Positions 42,118-50,426 of a stretch of DNA of 64,000 nucleotides are shown piece by piece. Every line of letters begins with the position of its first letter. Position 1 is the first letter of the stretch. This DNA comes from Dehalococcoidia bacterium (GTDB taxonomy: Bacteria > Chloroflexota > Dehalococcoidia > GIF9 > AB-539-J10), in NCBI GenBank assembly GCA_030610855.1, contig JAUWQY010000005.1, positions 1 to 64,000 of the forward strand, given 5' to 3'. Position numbers and translations under genes: made by a program. The notes beneath the pieces were generated by a model. It saw only the letters and a program-made list of their open reading frames with translations, had not been told where the DNA came from and did not search any database.

Positions 42118-43095
42118 TTAACCTCGGCCCGTGGCAACCCAACCGCTGGCCCGCCCACCGGGCACCGCTACCTGCCTTACTACCTCTTCAACAACGTGGC
42201 TCCCCTCCGCACGCTTCATACGGGCCGAGGGAGTGACAATCACGCGATGCCCCATCACTGGTATCGCCAGCTCTTTTACGTCGTCCGGTATTACGTAGTC
42301 CCGCCCCCGCAGCAGCGCCAGTGCCTGACAGGCGCGGAACAGAGCCAGTGATGCCCGGGGTGAGGCACCCAAGGCCGCGTCGTTGTGTGTTCGTGTGGCG
42401 TGGACCAGTGAGACTATGTACCGCTTTACCTGATCGTGGACGAAGACTGTTTTCACAGCTTCCTGGGCTTCGTTCACCTCATCTGAGCTTGCCACAGCGC
42501 CGAGGCTGTCAATGGGATGCTGCACGCGCTGCCTGTCAATGATCGATATCTCGTCATCAAGTGAGGGGTAACCCAGTTGTATACGAACCATGAACCGGTC
42601 CAACTGCGCCTCAGGCAAGGGGAAGATGCCCTCATGTTCGATTGGGTTCTCAGTTGCCACTAGCATGAAGGGACGGGCGATCTTATGCGTTATCCCGTCA
42701 ACCGTAACCTGTCGCTCCTCCATTGCCTCGAGAAGAGCTGACTGGGTCTTGGGCGTAGCTCGGTTGATCTCGTCTGCCAGCACGATCTGTCCCAAGATGG
42801 GACCTGGGCGGAACTCGAACTCACGGGTCTGCTGATTGAACACCGATACGCCCGTAATGTCACTGGGAAGCATATCCGGGGTGAGCTGTATCCTTTTGAA
42901 GACGCAGTCTATCGACCTCGCCAGGCTTTTGCCCAGCATGGTCTTGCCCACTCCGGGCACATCCTCTATGAGGATATGCCCCTGACCCAGGAGCGCTATG
43001 ACTGCCGTCTGTACTTCCCGGCCCTTACCGACGATGACCTTCTGTATGTTCTCTATGATTCTTTCGGCGATACCCCGGGCATCAGATTGTTCCAT
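42118..43095 (-). CDS. MoxR-family AAA+ ATPase
   Basis: 325 residues. Walker [18 protein letters not shown], Walker [29 protein letters not shown] (sensor and arginine-finger context), sensor 1 [20 protein letters not shown]. These ATPases act as chaperones for vWA/DUF58 partners. The gene is convergent with the DUF58-transglutaminase pair, 82 bases apart, whereas these families are usually codirectional. Start ATG 43095 with GGAGG upstream; GTTCCATGTGGAAC at the start is nearly palindromic. Confidence 0.93.
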   Translation of the reverse strand: MEQSDARGIAERIIENIQKVIVGKGREVQTAVIALLGQGHILIEDVPGVGKTMLGKSLARSIDCVFKRIQLTPDMLPSDITGVSVFNQQTREFEFRPGPILGQIVLADEINRATPKTQSALLEAMEERQVTVDGITHKIARPFMLVATENPIEHEGIFPLPEAQLDRFMVRIQLGYPSLDDEISIIDRQRVQHPIDSLGAVASSDEVNEAQEAVKTVFVHDQVKRYIVSLVHATRTHNDAALGASPRASLALFRACQALALLRGRDYVIPDDVKELAIPVMGHRVIVTPSARMKRAEGSHVVEEVVRQVAVPGGRASGWVATGRG

Positions 43096-43448
43096 GTGGA
43101 ACCTCCGTGGTTGCTATCACAACTCAGCGTTCTCCGCCGCTCCGGCCACGCATCTGCGGCTGGATACCTGAGTTTCCACATTGTAACAGAGCCTATTGAA
43201 GCTGTCCAAAGAGCTTCTCAACCAGCCGTCGAGAACTCATCCAGGCCCTTTGACTTGCCTGAGTATTACACGCTACCATATGGAATGAGCGGAGCGGTTT
43301 TTCGCATGCAGCAGGCTGATCCTGACCGCGGTCGAGCGATTGTGTTGCTATGTTCAGGTCAGCCTTAGTGTGGTGGAAGAAGGCCGAGCCGGTCTTGTTT
43401 GACGCGGGCGAAAGCACCATGGTTTGGCAGGCCTGGATCTAATCTAAT
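43096..43448. other. Intergenic stretch between divergent moxR and holB
   Basis: About 350 bases between the moxR start and the holB start. It should contain both promoters, but I find no consensus pair for moxR; TCTAAT just before the holB ATG is a possible -10. The frame open on the plus strand across the moxR start is not supported as a gene. Confidence 0.4.
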
Positions 43449-44435
43449 ATGTGGCAAGTCATAGGACAGGACAGAATTGTATCTTTGCTGGATTACGGTA
43501 TTAGAACCAATACTGTAGCCCATGCCTATCTTCTGGTAGGGCCACCGCATGTAGGCAAGGGGACCCTGGCTCTAAACCTTGGTCAGGCCCTGAACTGCGA
43601 CGGGGCCGAGTCGCCTTGCGGTCAATGTCGTTCCTGCCAGCGGATTCTGGAGGGCAAGCACGCCGATGTCACCATTCTTGGCTTGGACTGTAAGACGGAG
43701 ATCGGCATTGATGATATCAGAGGACTGCAACGGCTGGCCAATTTGCCACCGTATGAGGGCAAGTGCAAGGTATTTATCATTGACGATGCTGAATACCTGT
43801 CCACTGAGGCGGCCAATGCCTTGCTCAAGGTATTGGAAGAACCACCGCAGAGGGTAGTTTGGCTTCTGCTAGCTGCTGAGGAGAAACACGTCTTACCGAC
43901 GGTTGTCTCCCGTTGTCAGCGGCTGGAATTGAAGCCCGTGCCATCACAACAGGTGCAAGAAATACTCGTCAACTCGTATAAGGTTGATATTGACAGAGCG
44001 AAGCTTCTGACCCAACTGTGCCACGGGTGCTTCGGCTGGGCATTATCCGCCCTGGCAAGTGATGGCATACTGGAGCAGCGGTCTCAAAGGATAGCCAAGC
44101 TATTCTCCTTGTTGACTGCTGACCTGGGACAAAGGTTTGCCTATGCCCAGGAACTAGCAGGCCAGTTTGGTCATAACCGGAGATCAGGGACAGAAGCGAT
44201 GGAAATCTGGCTTGACTGGTGGCGGGACTTGTTGCTCATTAAAGGCGGTTGTAAGGAGGCCATCATTAACACAGATCATAAGGTAGCTCTGGAAGAACAA
44301 GCCAGAGGATTGAGTCTGGGCGACATTAAGGGATTTCTTGCTGGTCTCTGCTCATTCGAGACGGGAATCTCTAAGAACGTGAATCCCCGTTTGGCACTGG
44401 AATCATTGATGCTCAGTATGCCCAGAAAGACCTGA
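43449..44435 (+). CDS. holB: DNA polymerase III delta-prime subunit
   Basis: Clamp-loader subunit, 328 residues. MWQVIGQDRIVSLLDYGI, then HAYLLVGPPHVGKGTLALNL (P-loop), zinc module CDGAESPCGQCRSCQRI, EAANALLKVLEEPPQRVVWL and the SRC-type motif VVSRCQRLELKP. Start ATG 43449; a TCTAAT box only 5 bases upstream suggests another near-leaderless gene. Followed by the PSP1 gene, as holB-yaaT in Bacillus. Confidence 0.93.
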   Translation: MWQVIGQDRIVSLLDYGIRTNTVAHAYLLVGPPHVGKGTLALNLGQALNCDGAESPCGQCRSCQRILEGKHADVTILGLDCKTEIGIDDIRGLQRLANLPPYEGKCKVFIIDDAEYLSTEAANALLKVLEEPPQRVVWLLLAAEEKHVLPTVVSRCQRLELKPVPSQQVQEILVNSYKVDIDRAKLLTQLCHGCFGWALSALASDGILEQRSQRIAKLFSLLTADLGQRFAYAQELAGQFGHNRRSGTEAMEIWLDWWRDLLLIKGGCKEAIINTDHKVALEEQARGLSLGDIKGFLAGLCSFETGISKNVNPRLALESLMLSMPRKT

Positions 44436-44492
44436 ATGTGAAATCCTGAACAGCAGTGCCATAGCGAAGTTTATGAATCGGGCTCCAGGGTC

Positions 44493-44498
44493 TATAAT
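44493..44498 (+). promoter_or_regulatory. -10 box giving a leaderless ricT mRNA
   Basis: TATAAT ends eight bases before the ATG at 44507; no Shine-Dalgarno lies between. Confidence 0.6.
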
Positions 44499-44506
44499 AC
44501 ATCCTG

Positions 44507-45292
44507 ATGGCTAAGATAATCGGAGTTAGATTCCGCTCTAGAGGGAAGACAGTTTACTGCGACGCTGGTGACATAGCTCTGCAGGTGAATGACTATGTAG
44601 TGGTGGATACTGACCGTGGTCCGGACGTGGCAAAAGTCGTCACCCTGGAGGCCGCACCCCAACCGGGCGAGCAGTTAGCGCGTATAGTACGCCAGGCTGA
44701 GGCGCGGGACTTGGAGGAGGCTTCGCTGAACCTCAAAGGAGAAGCCCTAAGCAAGTGCAAAGAAATGGCAGCCGAGCTTGGTTTACAGATGAAGCCGCTG
44801 TTGGCTCACTGTGATCCCGAGAATGAGCGTGTGACGGTATTCTTCAGCGCTCAAGAGAGGGTGGACTTCCGAGATTTGGTTCGGCAATTGAGCCACGCTC
44901 TGCAAACGCGGGTTGAGTTAAGACAGGCTGGCGCAAGGGACGAGGCTAAGCTGCTGGGTAGCATGGGAAGATGCGGCTATCCTCTGTGTTGCCAGAGTTT
45001 TCTCACCAACTTCGCTTCAGTATCTATCAAAATGGCCAAGGAACAGAGCCTGGCCCTCAATCCCATGAAGATATCGGGTATATGTGGGAGACTCCTTTGC
45101 TGCCTGGCATATGAAAGCAAGGATTATGCGGCCATGAAGAAGAAGATGCCTCGGCCAAGACAGGAAGTATTGACGCCCCGGGGTAAAGCCACAGTGATCA
45201 GCACTAACTTCTTGAAGGAAACGGTGACAGTGAAACTGGAGAACGAGACGATTAGTGAACTGCCTCTGGACCAGTTAGTTCAAGAAAGGTAG
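44507..45292 (+). CDS. ricT: PSP1-domain protein, RicT/YaaT type
   Basis: 261 residues. VGVRFRSRGKTVYCDAGDI-like start, the PSP1 core ending GSMGRCGYPLCCQSFLTNFA and GICGRLLCCLAYES, with the conserved Cys pairs that in Bacillus RicT coordinate iron-sulfur clusters in the RicAFT complex (RNA processing with RNase Y). RicA and RicF partners are not in the window, so here the role may differ. ATG 44507 is within ten bases of a TATAAT. Its 3' end overlaps the convergent HNH gene by 18 bases. Confidence 0.85.
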   Translation: MAKIIGVRFRSRGKTVYCDAGDIALQVNDYVVVDTDRGPDVAKVVTLEAAPQPGEQLARIVRQAEARDLEEASLNLKGEALSKCKEMAAELGLQMKPLLAHCDPENERVTVFFSAQERVDFRDLVRQLSHALQTRVELRQAGARDEAKLLGSMGRCGYPLCCQSFLTNFASVSIKMAKEQSLALNPMKISGICGRLLCCLAYESKDYAAMKKKMPRPRQEVLTPRGKATVISTNFLKETVTVKLENETISELPLDQLVQER

Positions 45293-45784
45293 ATACTTCT
45301 GCCATTCACTGTGATTGCTGAGAAGGCGATAGGGAATAAAGAAGCCATCATTACGAGGAGAACGCGGCTGACGCAGTAGCCTCATCCTTGCTTCATCCGG
45401 GCTGCGGCCACCCTTGCGTCGATTACAGGGAATGCAGGCGCTAACGACATTGTCCCAGGTGTGCTTCCCACCCCACCGCCGCGGAATAACGTGGTCCAAG
45501 GTTAACTCCTTGGTTTGCCGACTGCAATACTGGCAGGTGTACAGGTCGCGGTTAAACACCTCGAACCTGCTCAGTTTTCTCTCATGGCGGGGACGACTAA
45601 CCATGTAGACGAGGCGGATCACTGATGGTATCTGAAATGCGCGGCTAACGGAGTGCAGTTCACCTCTACTGTTTTCCAGTACTTCAGCTTTGCCGCGAAA
45701 GATCAATACAATAGCTCGCCGCGTGCGACATAGATTCAGAGGCTCATAACTCTGGTTAAGGACTAGAACCGGAGAATCCGTCAT
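45275..45784 (-). CDS. HNH endonuclease-family protein
   Basis: 169 residues from the ATG at 45784 (MTDSPVLVLNQSYEPLNLC), which matches the start of this widespread solitary HNH family. The core is YTCQYCSRQTKELTLDHVIP, RRWGGKHTWDNVVSACIPCN and RKGGRSPDEARMRL: two Cys pairs for structural zinc and the H-N-H catalytic set. The longer frame up to 45901 is unlikely. Not linked to any phage or restriction genes here; such stand-alone genes are often conserved housekeeping-like loci of unknown purpose. An extended -10 lies upstream. Confidence 0.85.
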   Translation of the reverse strand: MTDSPVLVLNQSYEPLNLCRTRRAIVLIFRGKAEVLENSRGELHSVSRAFQIPSVIRLVYMVSRPRHERKLSRFEVFNRDLYTCQYCSRQTKELTLDHVIPRRWGGKHTWDNVVSACIPCNRRKGGRSPDEARMRLLRQPRSPRNDGFFIPYRLLSNHSEWQKYLPFLN

Positions 45785-45814
45785 AGCAGCAACCTTGTTG
45801 TCAGTGGTCCAGCT

Positions 45815-45823
45815 ATTGTAGCA
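45815..45823 (-). promoter_or_regulatory. Extended -10 promoter of the HNH gene
   Basis: Minus strand TGCTACAAT, leaving a leader of about 24 bases to the ATG at 45784; this supports the shorter start. Confidence 0.55.
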
Positions 45824-46055
45824 AGCCTTGCTGTCAGGTGCAATGTTCTCAGCGCCCCCTCCCCACCGCCCGTCATCGGGAGCGTAGCTGGGCAATCTCA
45901 TGGCCCTTGCCCGGAGGCTGTTTCGTGGCGATGAATCGGGAGTCGCAAAGACAGAGAAGAACCGTGCCTGGCAATAACAAGGCGAAGGTGCCTCACAACT
46001 GCGATGTTGCGTTCAATGACAGCTAATGGGTGCAAAATGCTTTCTGTTAGCTGGT

Positions 46056-46085
46056 TTGACAGCCAAAATTCCCCGATGCTACACT
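46056..46085 (+). promoter_or_regulatory. Promoter giving a leaderless nadK mRNA
   Basis: TTGACA (46056-46061), 18 bases, TACACT (46080-46085) with TG-C before it. The GTG start follows ten bases later. Confidence 0.65.
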
Positions 46086-46095
46086 GCTCTCATCT

Positions 46096-46932
46096 GTGAA
46101 GCGTATCGGTATCCTGTATCACCCCTTATTGGAGAAAGCCCAGGATTTGGCTGAGAAGCTGGAAGAGCTTTTGTCCTCCCGGGGAGTCTCTTCGTGGCAA
46201 TGCTCAACCGGGGACGAGGACAAAGCTAAACCCCAGGTGGCGGGCACAGACTTGATCCTCAGCATCGGGGGAGATGGCACTATCCTCCGTGTTGCTCGAA
46301 TCATAACTCCGCTATCGGTGCCTATCTTGGGTGTGAACCTGGGTAGGCTGGGATTCATCACCGAGATTGATGGTGGTGAGGTTCTGTCCAGTTTACCCGA
46401 TTTGCTAAGAGGGGGAGGTTGGATGGAGGAAAGAGCAATGCTGGAGGCTCAGATTGAAGGCAAGAGCTTCCATGCCTTGAATGATGTGGTCTTGCGGAGT
46501 ATTGCTGTGCGCCTGGTTAACATAGAAGCAGAGATTGATGGCACGGCGATAACGACTTACCGGGCCGACGGCATAATCGCGGCTACAGCTACCGGGAGCA
46601 CCAGTTATTCGCTGGCATCCGGTGGTCCGATTCTTCATCCTCAGTCCAGGGAGATCGTCCTCCAACCAATATCCTGTCATCTGGGATTGAGTGACGCCCT
46701 GGTATTGCCTCCGCAGAGCATAGTTGATCTTAAGGTTGCCCGCAGGGACAGGGTTGTGCTTAGCGTTGATGGACAGGTTGAAACGCCTTTATCAGAGGGG
46801 CAAAGCGTGAGAGTGCAGCTCAGCCCATATACGGTTCGCTTTTTGAGAATTCATCAGCCAACCTATTTCTATAGCTCGCTGTGCGAAAAACTGAGAGGAG
46901 CAGGGAACGGAGGTCGATATAAGGGTCGGTAA
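46096..46932 (+). CDS. nadK: NAD kinase
   Basis: Phosphorylates NAD to NADP; 278 residues, inorganic polyphosphate/ATP-NAD kinase family. Diagnostic motifs: LILSIGGDGTILRVAR (GGDGT), LGVNLGRLGFITEID, and ADGIIAATATGSTSYSLASG with GGPILHP. Start GTG 46096; the promoter spacing makes it leaderless. The next gene (NUDIX hydrolase) also handles nucleotides and lies 143 bases downstream on the same strand. Confidence 0.95.
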   Translation: MKRIGILYHPLLEKAQDLAEKLEELLSSRGVSSWQCSTGDEDKAKPQVAGTDLILSIGGDGTILRVARIITPLSVPILGVNLGRLGFITEIDGGEVLSSLPDLLRGGGWMEERAMLEAQIEGKSFHALNDVVLRSIAVRLVNIEAEIDGTAITTYRADGIIAATATGSTSYSLASGGPILHPQSREIVLQPISCHLGLSDALVLPPQSIVDLKVARRDRVVLSVDGQVETPLSEGQSVRVQLSPYTVRFLRIHQPTYFYSSLCEKLRGAGNGGRYKGR

Positions 46933-47075
46933 GGCAAAGGCAAAGCTACTTCGATGCAGAAGATAGTCGGTCATCTGCCCGGGCTCTCCGACTACTATGA
47001 GATGGCTCTTGTTTTCTACTTCTAGAGCTGAAACGTGATAATCAGGCGATGCAGTTGTAGGCAAGGCGCAAGAGC

Positions 47076-47615
47076 ATGTTGAAGCCGGAAAAAACGCTGG
47101 CTACCCAGCAGATTTATCAGGGGCGCGCAGTGAATATGCGCGTCGACACTGTAGAGAATGCGGGCGGTGCAGAGACAACCAGAGAGGTCGTGGAGCATAG
47201 CGATTGCGTAGCTGTAGTGGTCATTGATGAACAGGATAACGTGCTGCTGGCTCGCCAGTTTCGCCATGCGGTGGGCAAGTTTCTTCTCGAAATACCTGCC
47301 GGTGGCATAGACTCTGGCGAAGAGCCTGTTGACACCGTGTGTCGCGAACTACAGGAGGAGATTGGCTATTTCCCCCGCAGAATAGAAAGACTGGGAGGTT
47401 TCTATACCACGCCGGGCTATGGCACGGAGTACCTCCATTGCTTCTTAGCTACCGACCTCCTATCCAGTCGCCTTGTAGCTGAGGATACCGAAAGCATCGA
47501 GCTACTGCGAGTCCCGTCAGAACAGATACCGCTGCTCATAATGTCGGGCGAAATCTGCGATGCCAAGAGCATCGCTGCCTTGCTTTTGTTCCTTTTCATA
47601 CGGCAAGGGAAGTAG
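47076..47615 (+). CDS. NUDIX hydrolase, ADP-ribose pyrophosphatase type
   Basis: 179 residues. NUDIX box GGIDSGEEPVDTVCRELQEE followed by IGY; the preceding VVVIDEQDNVLLARQFRHAVG and the following RRIERLGGFYTTPGYGTEYLHCF are characteristic of ADP-ribose/NDP-sugar pyrophosphatases (NudF/YqkG). It hydrolyses ADP-ribose to AMP and ribose-5-phosphate. No clear Shine-Dalgarno. Probably in the nadK transcription unit, fitting NAD metabolite recycling. Confidence 0.88.
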   Translation: MLKPEKTLATQQIYQGRAVNMRVDTVENAGGAETTREVVEHSDCVAVVVIDEQDNVLLARQFRHAVGKFLLEIPAGGIDSGEEPVDTVCRELQEEIGYFPRRIERLGGFYTTPGYGTEYLHCFLATDLLSSRLVAEDTESIELLRVPSEQIPLLIMSGEICDAKSIAALLLFLFIRQGK

Positions 47616-47623
47616 GCTCAGCT

Positions 47624-47827
47624 CTATTCTTCTCTGCGCCGGGTCACCGGCAGATTGAGGAAGTCAGCGGCGAGGGTTGTCCTCTCCTTGCTGGTGGGGA
47701 CGAGCTTCGCCCCTTCAAGTTGTTGATTGATGAGTCTGATCTGGCTAAGCCTGGCAACAAGGTAGAGGCGAAGCAGATGGCGCGCGCTCCGTCCACAGAG
47801 AGGGCGGTTGATTTCAGGTAGGATCAA
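47624..47827 (-). CDS. Short basic protein, uncharacterised
   Basis: 67 residues from a TTG, arginine- and leucine-rich (RSARHLLRLYLVARLSQIRL, TTLAADFLNLPVTRRREE). No family recognised. In its favour, a TAGTAT -10 box on this strand ends five bases before the TTG, and the same palindrome serves the divergent gene. Against it: short, no ribosome-binding site, and it lies in a gap next to a convergent gene. Low confidence. Confidence 0.3.
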   Translation of the reverse strand: MILPEINRPLCGRSARHLLRLYLVARLSQIRLINQQLEGAKLVPTSKERTTLAADFLNLPVTRRREE

Positions 47828-47828
47828 T

Positions 47829-47841
47829 CGCTATACTAGCG
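47829..47841. promoter_or_regulatory. Palindromic bidirectional -10 element
   Basis: CGCTATACTAGCG is a perfect inverted repeat with a three-base centre. It contains TATACT on the plus strand (14 bases before the ATG at 47851) and TAGTAT on the minus strand (close to the TTG at 47827). Confidence 0.45.
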
Positions 47842-47850
47842 TAAAGGCGA

Positions 47851-48831
47851 ATGAGTTACAGCCTCACTGTCGAGAGTCTTGACAGCATCACCTCTTCCTG
47901 GCACGAGTTGCGTCACTGCTTGGAGTGGGGCTCGATTTTCGTTTTGCCCGCCTGGTTGAAGGTCTGGTGGGAAGTATTTGGCGGGGACGCAGAATTGTAT
48001 TTACGGATGCTGCGGCAGGGGGAGAAGGCTATTGGCTTTGCGCCACTTCTGGTCAATAAGGAAACGGCTTCGTTGATCGGCAGCGCTGACGTCTGCGACT
48101 ATCTAGACTTTGTTGTTGTCCCGGGAAGAGAGAGCGATTTCTTTCAGGTACTGCTCGATGATTTGAGGGAGAACGGTATAAAGAGCCTGGACCTGAGACC
48201 TTTGCGGCCCGATTCCACAGTGCTCAGTCACCTCGTGAACATCGCCCGAGAGCGAGGATATGAGGTTTTCTGCCGCCCTGACGATGTTTCTCTGGAATTG
48301 GATTTGCCTGCTACCTGGAATGATTACCTGTCAATACTGAAGAACAAGCAGCGCCACGAAGTCAGGCGGAAGCTAAGGCGGTTATGGGAGGCAGGCAGTG
48401 TAGAACATCGCTGTGCAGAGGTCGGCCATGAGCTTGAAGACCATCTGGATAGCTTTTTGAAGCTCTTTTCAGTGAGCCGGGATGAGAAAGCCAGCTTCAT
48501 GACTCCCAGGATGGAGTCCTTCTTCAGGTCACTGGCTAAGTCTATGGCTGAGATTGGCCTGTTGAGGTTGGGTATCCTGGAGCTGGACAAGGTGCCGGCG
48601 GCGATGACTATGGGTTTTGACTATAATGGCTCGCACTACCTGTATAATAGTGCCTATGACCCCCGGTTTAATCATCTAAGCGTGGGACTGCTCTGCAAAG
48701 TCCTTTGCCTCAAGGAAAGCATCGAGAAGGGCGTTAAGAAGTGGAGCTTTCTGAAAGGTGGAGAACCGTACAAATATCAGCTCGGTGCTCAGGAAGTACC
48801 CCTATACAGCTGCCAGATAACTATCTCCTGA
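47851..48831 (+). CDS. GNAT/FemAB-like acyltransferase (CelD type)
   Basis: 326 residues. The N-terminal part (SSWHELRHCLEWGSIFVLPAWLKVWWEVFGGD) and the C-terminal GNAT_acetyltr_6/BioF2-like domain (about 150-320, with LSILKNKQRHEVRRKLRRL, ITMGFDYNGSHYLYNSAYDP and KWSFLKGGEPYKYQLG) define the family. Members transfer acyl or aminoacyl groups to polysaccharides, peptidoglycan or small glycosides. It is followed 25 bases later by a glycosyltransferase, and further on a PIG-L deacetylase, suggesting joint work on one glycoconjugate. Substrate unknown. Confidence 0.8.
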   Translation: MSYSLTVESLDSITSSWHELRHCLEWGSIFVLPAWLKVWWEVFGGDAELYLRMLRQGEKAIGFAPLLVNKETASLIGSADVCDYLDFVVVPGRESDFFQVLLDDLRENGIKSLDLRPLRPDSTVLSHLVNIARERGYEVFCRPDDVSLELDLPATWNDYLSILKNKQRHEVRRKLRRLWEAGSVEHRCAEVGHELEDHLDSFLKLFSVSRDEKASFMTPRMESFFRSLAKSMAEIGLLRLGILELDKVPAAMTMGFDYNGSHYLYNSAYDPRFNHLSVGLLCKVLCLKESIEKGVKKWSFLKGGEPYKYQLGAQEVPLYSCQITIS

Positions 48832-48856
48832 CAACGATCATTAAGGGCGCACTCTG

Positions 48857-50107
48857 ATGCCAGTTAATCAAATGAGAGTAGCTATGCTCAGTGCCCACAG
48901 CTGCCCTGTGGGAAAACTGGGCACAAAGGACACCGGCGGTATGAGTGTTTACATCCGGGAGCTCGCCTGCGAACTGGCCAGGCGGGGGCATTTTGTGGAT
49001 GTCTACACTCGTGTTCATGACCCCAAGGACCGCCAGATTTATGAGTTCTGTCAGAATGCACGGCTCATTCACCTCGGGGCAGGCGAAGACGAGGAGATAC
49101 AGAAGCTGGCCGTGTACTCCTATCTTCCTGACTTTGCCTGCAACCTGGAAAGCTTCAGGAAGAACAACAGCCTGGAGTACGATTTGATATTCAGCCACTA
49201 CTGGCTTTCTGGGGTGGCAGGAACGTATTTGCAGCCATGGTGGCGTGTTCCCCATATCACGATGTTTCATACGTTGGGTGCGGTTAAGAATGCAGTTAAG
49301 AAAGAAGCTTATCTGTCACCGGGCGAGGACGATCCCGAACTTCGCATTGAGACGGAGAAGAGCCTGGTTCAGCAGTGCCATCACATCATCGCTCCAACGG
49401 AGAAGGAAAAGGAAGCACTCGTCGGGCACTATGGTGCGTCATCGGAGAAAATCAGCGTCGTGCCCTGCGGGGTGAATCTGGAGCAGTTCAGGGTATTGGA
49501 CAAGGCACAGGCCAGGCGGCATCTGGGTTTTGGCGATGATAAGATCGTTCTGTGTGTGGGCAGGATCGACCCCTTAAAGGGCGTAGACAAGTTGATAAGG
49601 ACTTTGCCCCATCTGCGGGATATCTCAGGATTGAAGCTGGTCGTCATCGGCGGAGGTGAAGATAGCCAGGCTGAAATAGAACAGCTACGAAGGCTGGCCC
49701 GTAACCTCGGAATGGAGCATGCAGTTGCTTTCCTGGGTTTGGTAAAGCATGAGCAGCTACCTCATTTCTACAACGCGGCTGACGTTTGTGTGGTTCCGTC
49801 CTATTACGAGAGTTTTGGTTTGGTAGCTCTGGAATCCCTGGCCTGCGGCACACCGGTAGTGGCTACTGATGTAGGTAACCATAGAATGGTCATCCGTCAG
49901 GGAGAGACGGGGTATGTGGTAAGAGACAATGCTCCCCGTCGTCTGGCCGATAAAATCGCCTTGCTTCTTGCCCGGCCCAGCTCAGATAAGAAGTCTGCCC
50001 TCTTGATTCGGGCATCGGTGAGCGAATTCGGCTGGTCCAGAATCGCTGAAGCAGTCATCAGAGATTGCCGGAGGGTAATGGCCAACTATCTGGCCCCTGT
50101 GTCCTGA
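48857..50107 (+). CDS. GT4-family glycosyltransferase, MshA/sucrose-synthase-like
   Basis: 416 residues, GT-B fold. N-terminal domain: MLSAHSCPVGKLGTKDTGGM (the GG donor/acceptor loop), YDLIFSHYWLSGVAGTYLQP. C-terminal domain: VVPCGVNLEQFRV, VGRIDPLKGVDKLIRTLPHL, and the nucleotide-sugar motif VVPSYYESFGLVALESLACG with E-x7-E. The start and the AHSCP/HYWLSG features are like MshA, which makes GlcNAc-inositol phosphate, and sucrose-phosphate synthases; family membership is sure, acceptor is not. ATG 48857. Confidence 0.88.
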   Translation: MPVNQMRVAMLSAHSCPVGKLGTKDTGGMSVYIRELACELARRGHFVDVYTRVHDPKDRQIYEFCQNARLIHLGAGEDEEIQKLAVYSYLPDFACNLESFRKNNSLEYDLIFSHYWLSGVAGTYLQPWWRVPHITMFHTLGAVKNAVKKEAYLSPGEDDPELRIETEKSLVQQCHHIIAPTEKEKEALVGHYGASSEKISVVPCGVNLEQFRVLDKAQARRHLGFGDDKIVLCVGRIDPLKGVDKLIRTLPHLRDISGLKLVVIGGGEDSQAEIEQLRRLARNLGMEHAVAFLGLVKHEQLPHFYNAADVCVVPSYYESFGLVALESLACGTPVVATDVGNHRMVIRQGETGYVVRDNAPRRLADKIALLLARPSSDKKSALLIRASVSEFGWSRIAEAVIRDCRRVMANYLAPVS

Positions 50108-50359
50108 TTTATCTCCTTCCGATACTACAAGGTCTTGTCCTGCACCTGAAATCTCTCCACGATAGGCGGTCTTTGCTCAGTTGAGCAGCCCGGTCGCTCT
50201 CGTTGCTCGGCGGGGACCTGTCACGAAACGCAACTCCGATCGTCTACAGCTCTTTGGCTGAGCATGCGACAGCATGCACCTTCTGTAATCCGCCGGTTGA
50301 TCGTCCCTTGTATTGTGGAAGGAATCGCTCGTTGCCTTTGCACCGATTCTCAATCTGAA
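50108..50359. other. Intergenic stretch without a recognised gene
   Basis: Between the glycosyltransferase and the PIG-L promoter I see no ORF with recognisable content and no convincing terminator; AGCATGCGACAGCATGC near 50263 is a short repeat of GCATGC only. Confidence 0.4.
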
Positions 50360-50388
50360 TTGTACCGGCCTCTCGAATCCTGTAGAAT
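50360..50388 (+). promoter_or_regulatory. Promoter of the PIG-L deacetylase gene
   Basis: TTGTAC (50360-50365), 17 bases, TAGAAT (50383-50388); leader about 32 bases with AGGAGG before the ATG. Confidence 0.6.
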
Positions 50389-50426
50389 TACCGCCGTGTG
50401 TCACGATAGCAGGAGGCTGAGGCACA

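Noticed and set aside
42976-43368. 130-codon plus-strand frame across the moxR start
   Set aside because: Half is antisense to moxR, no homology and no ribosome-binding site.
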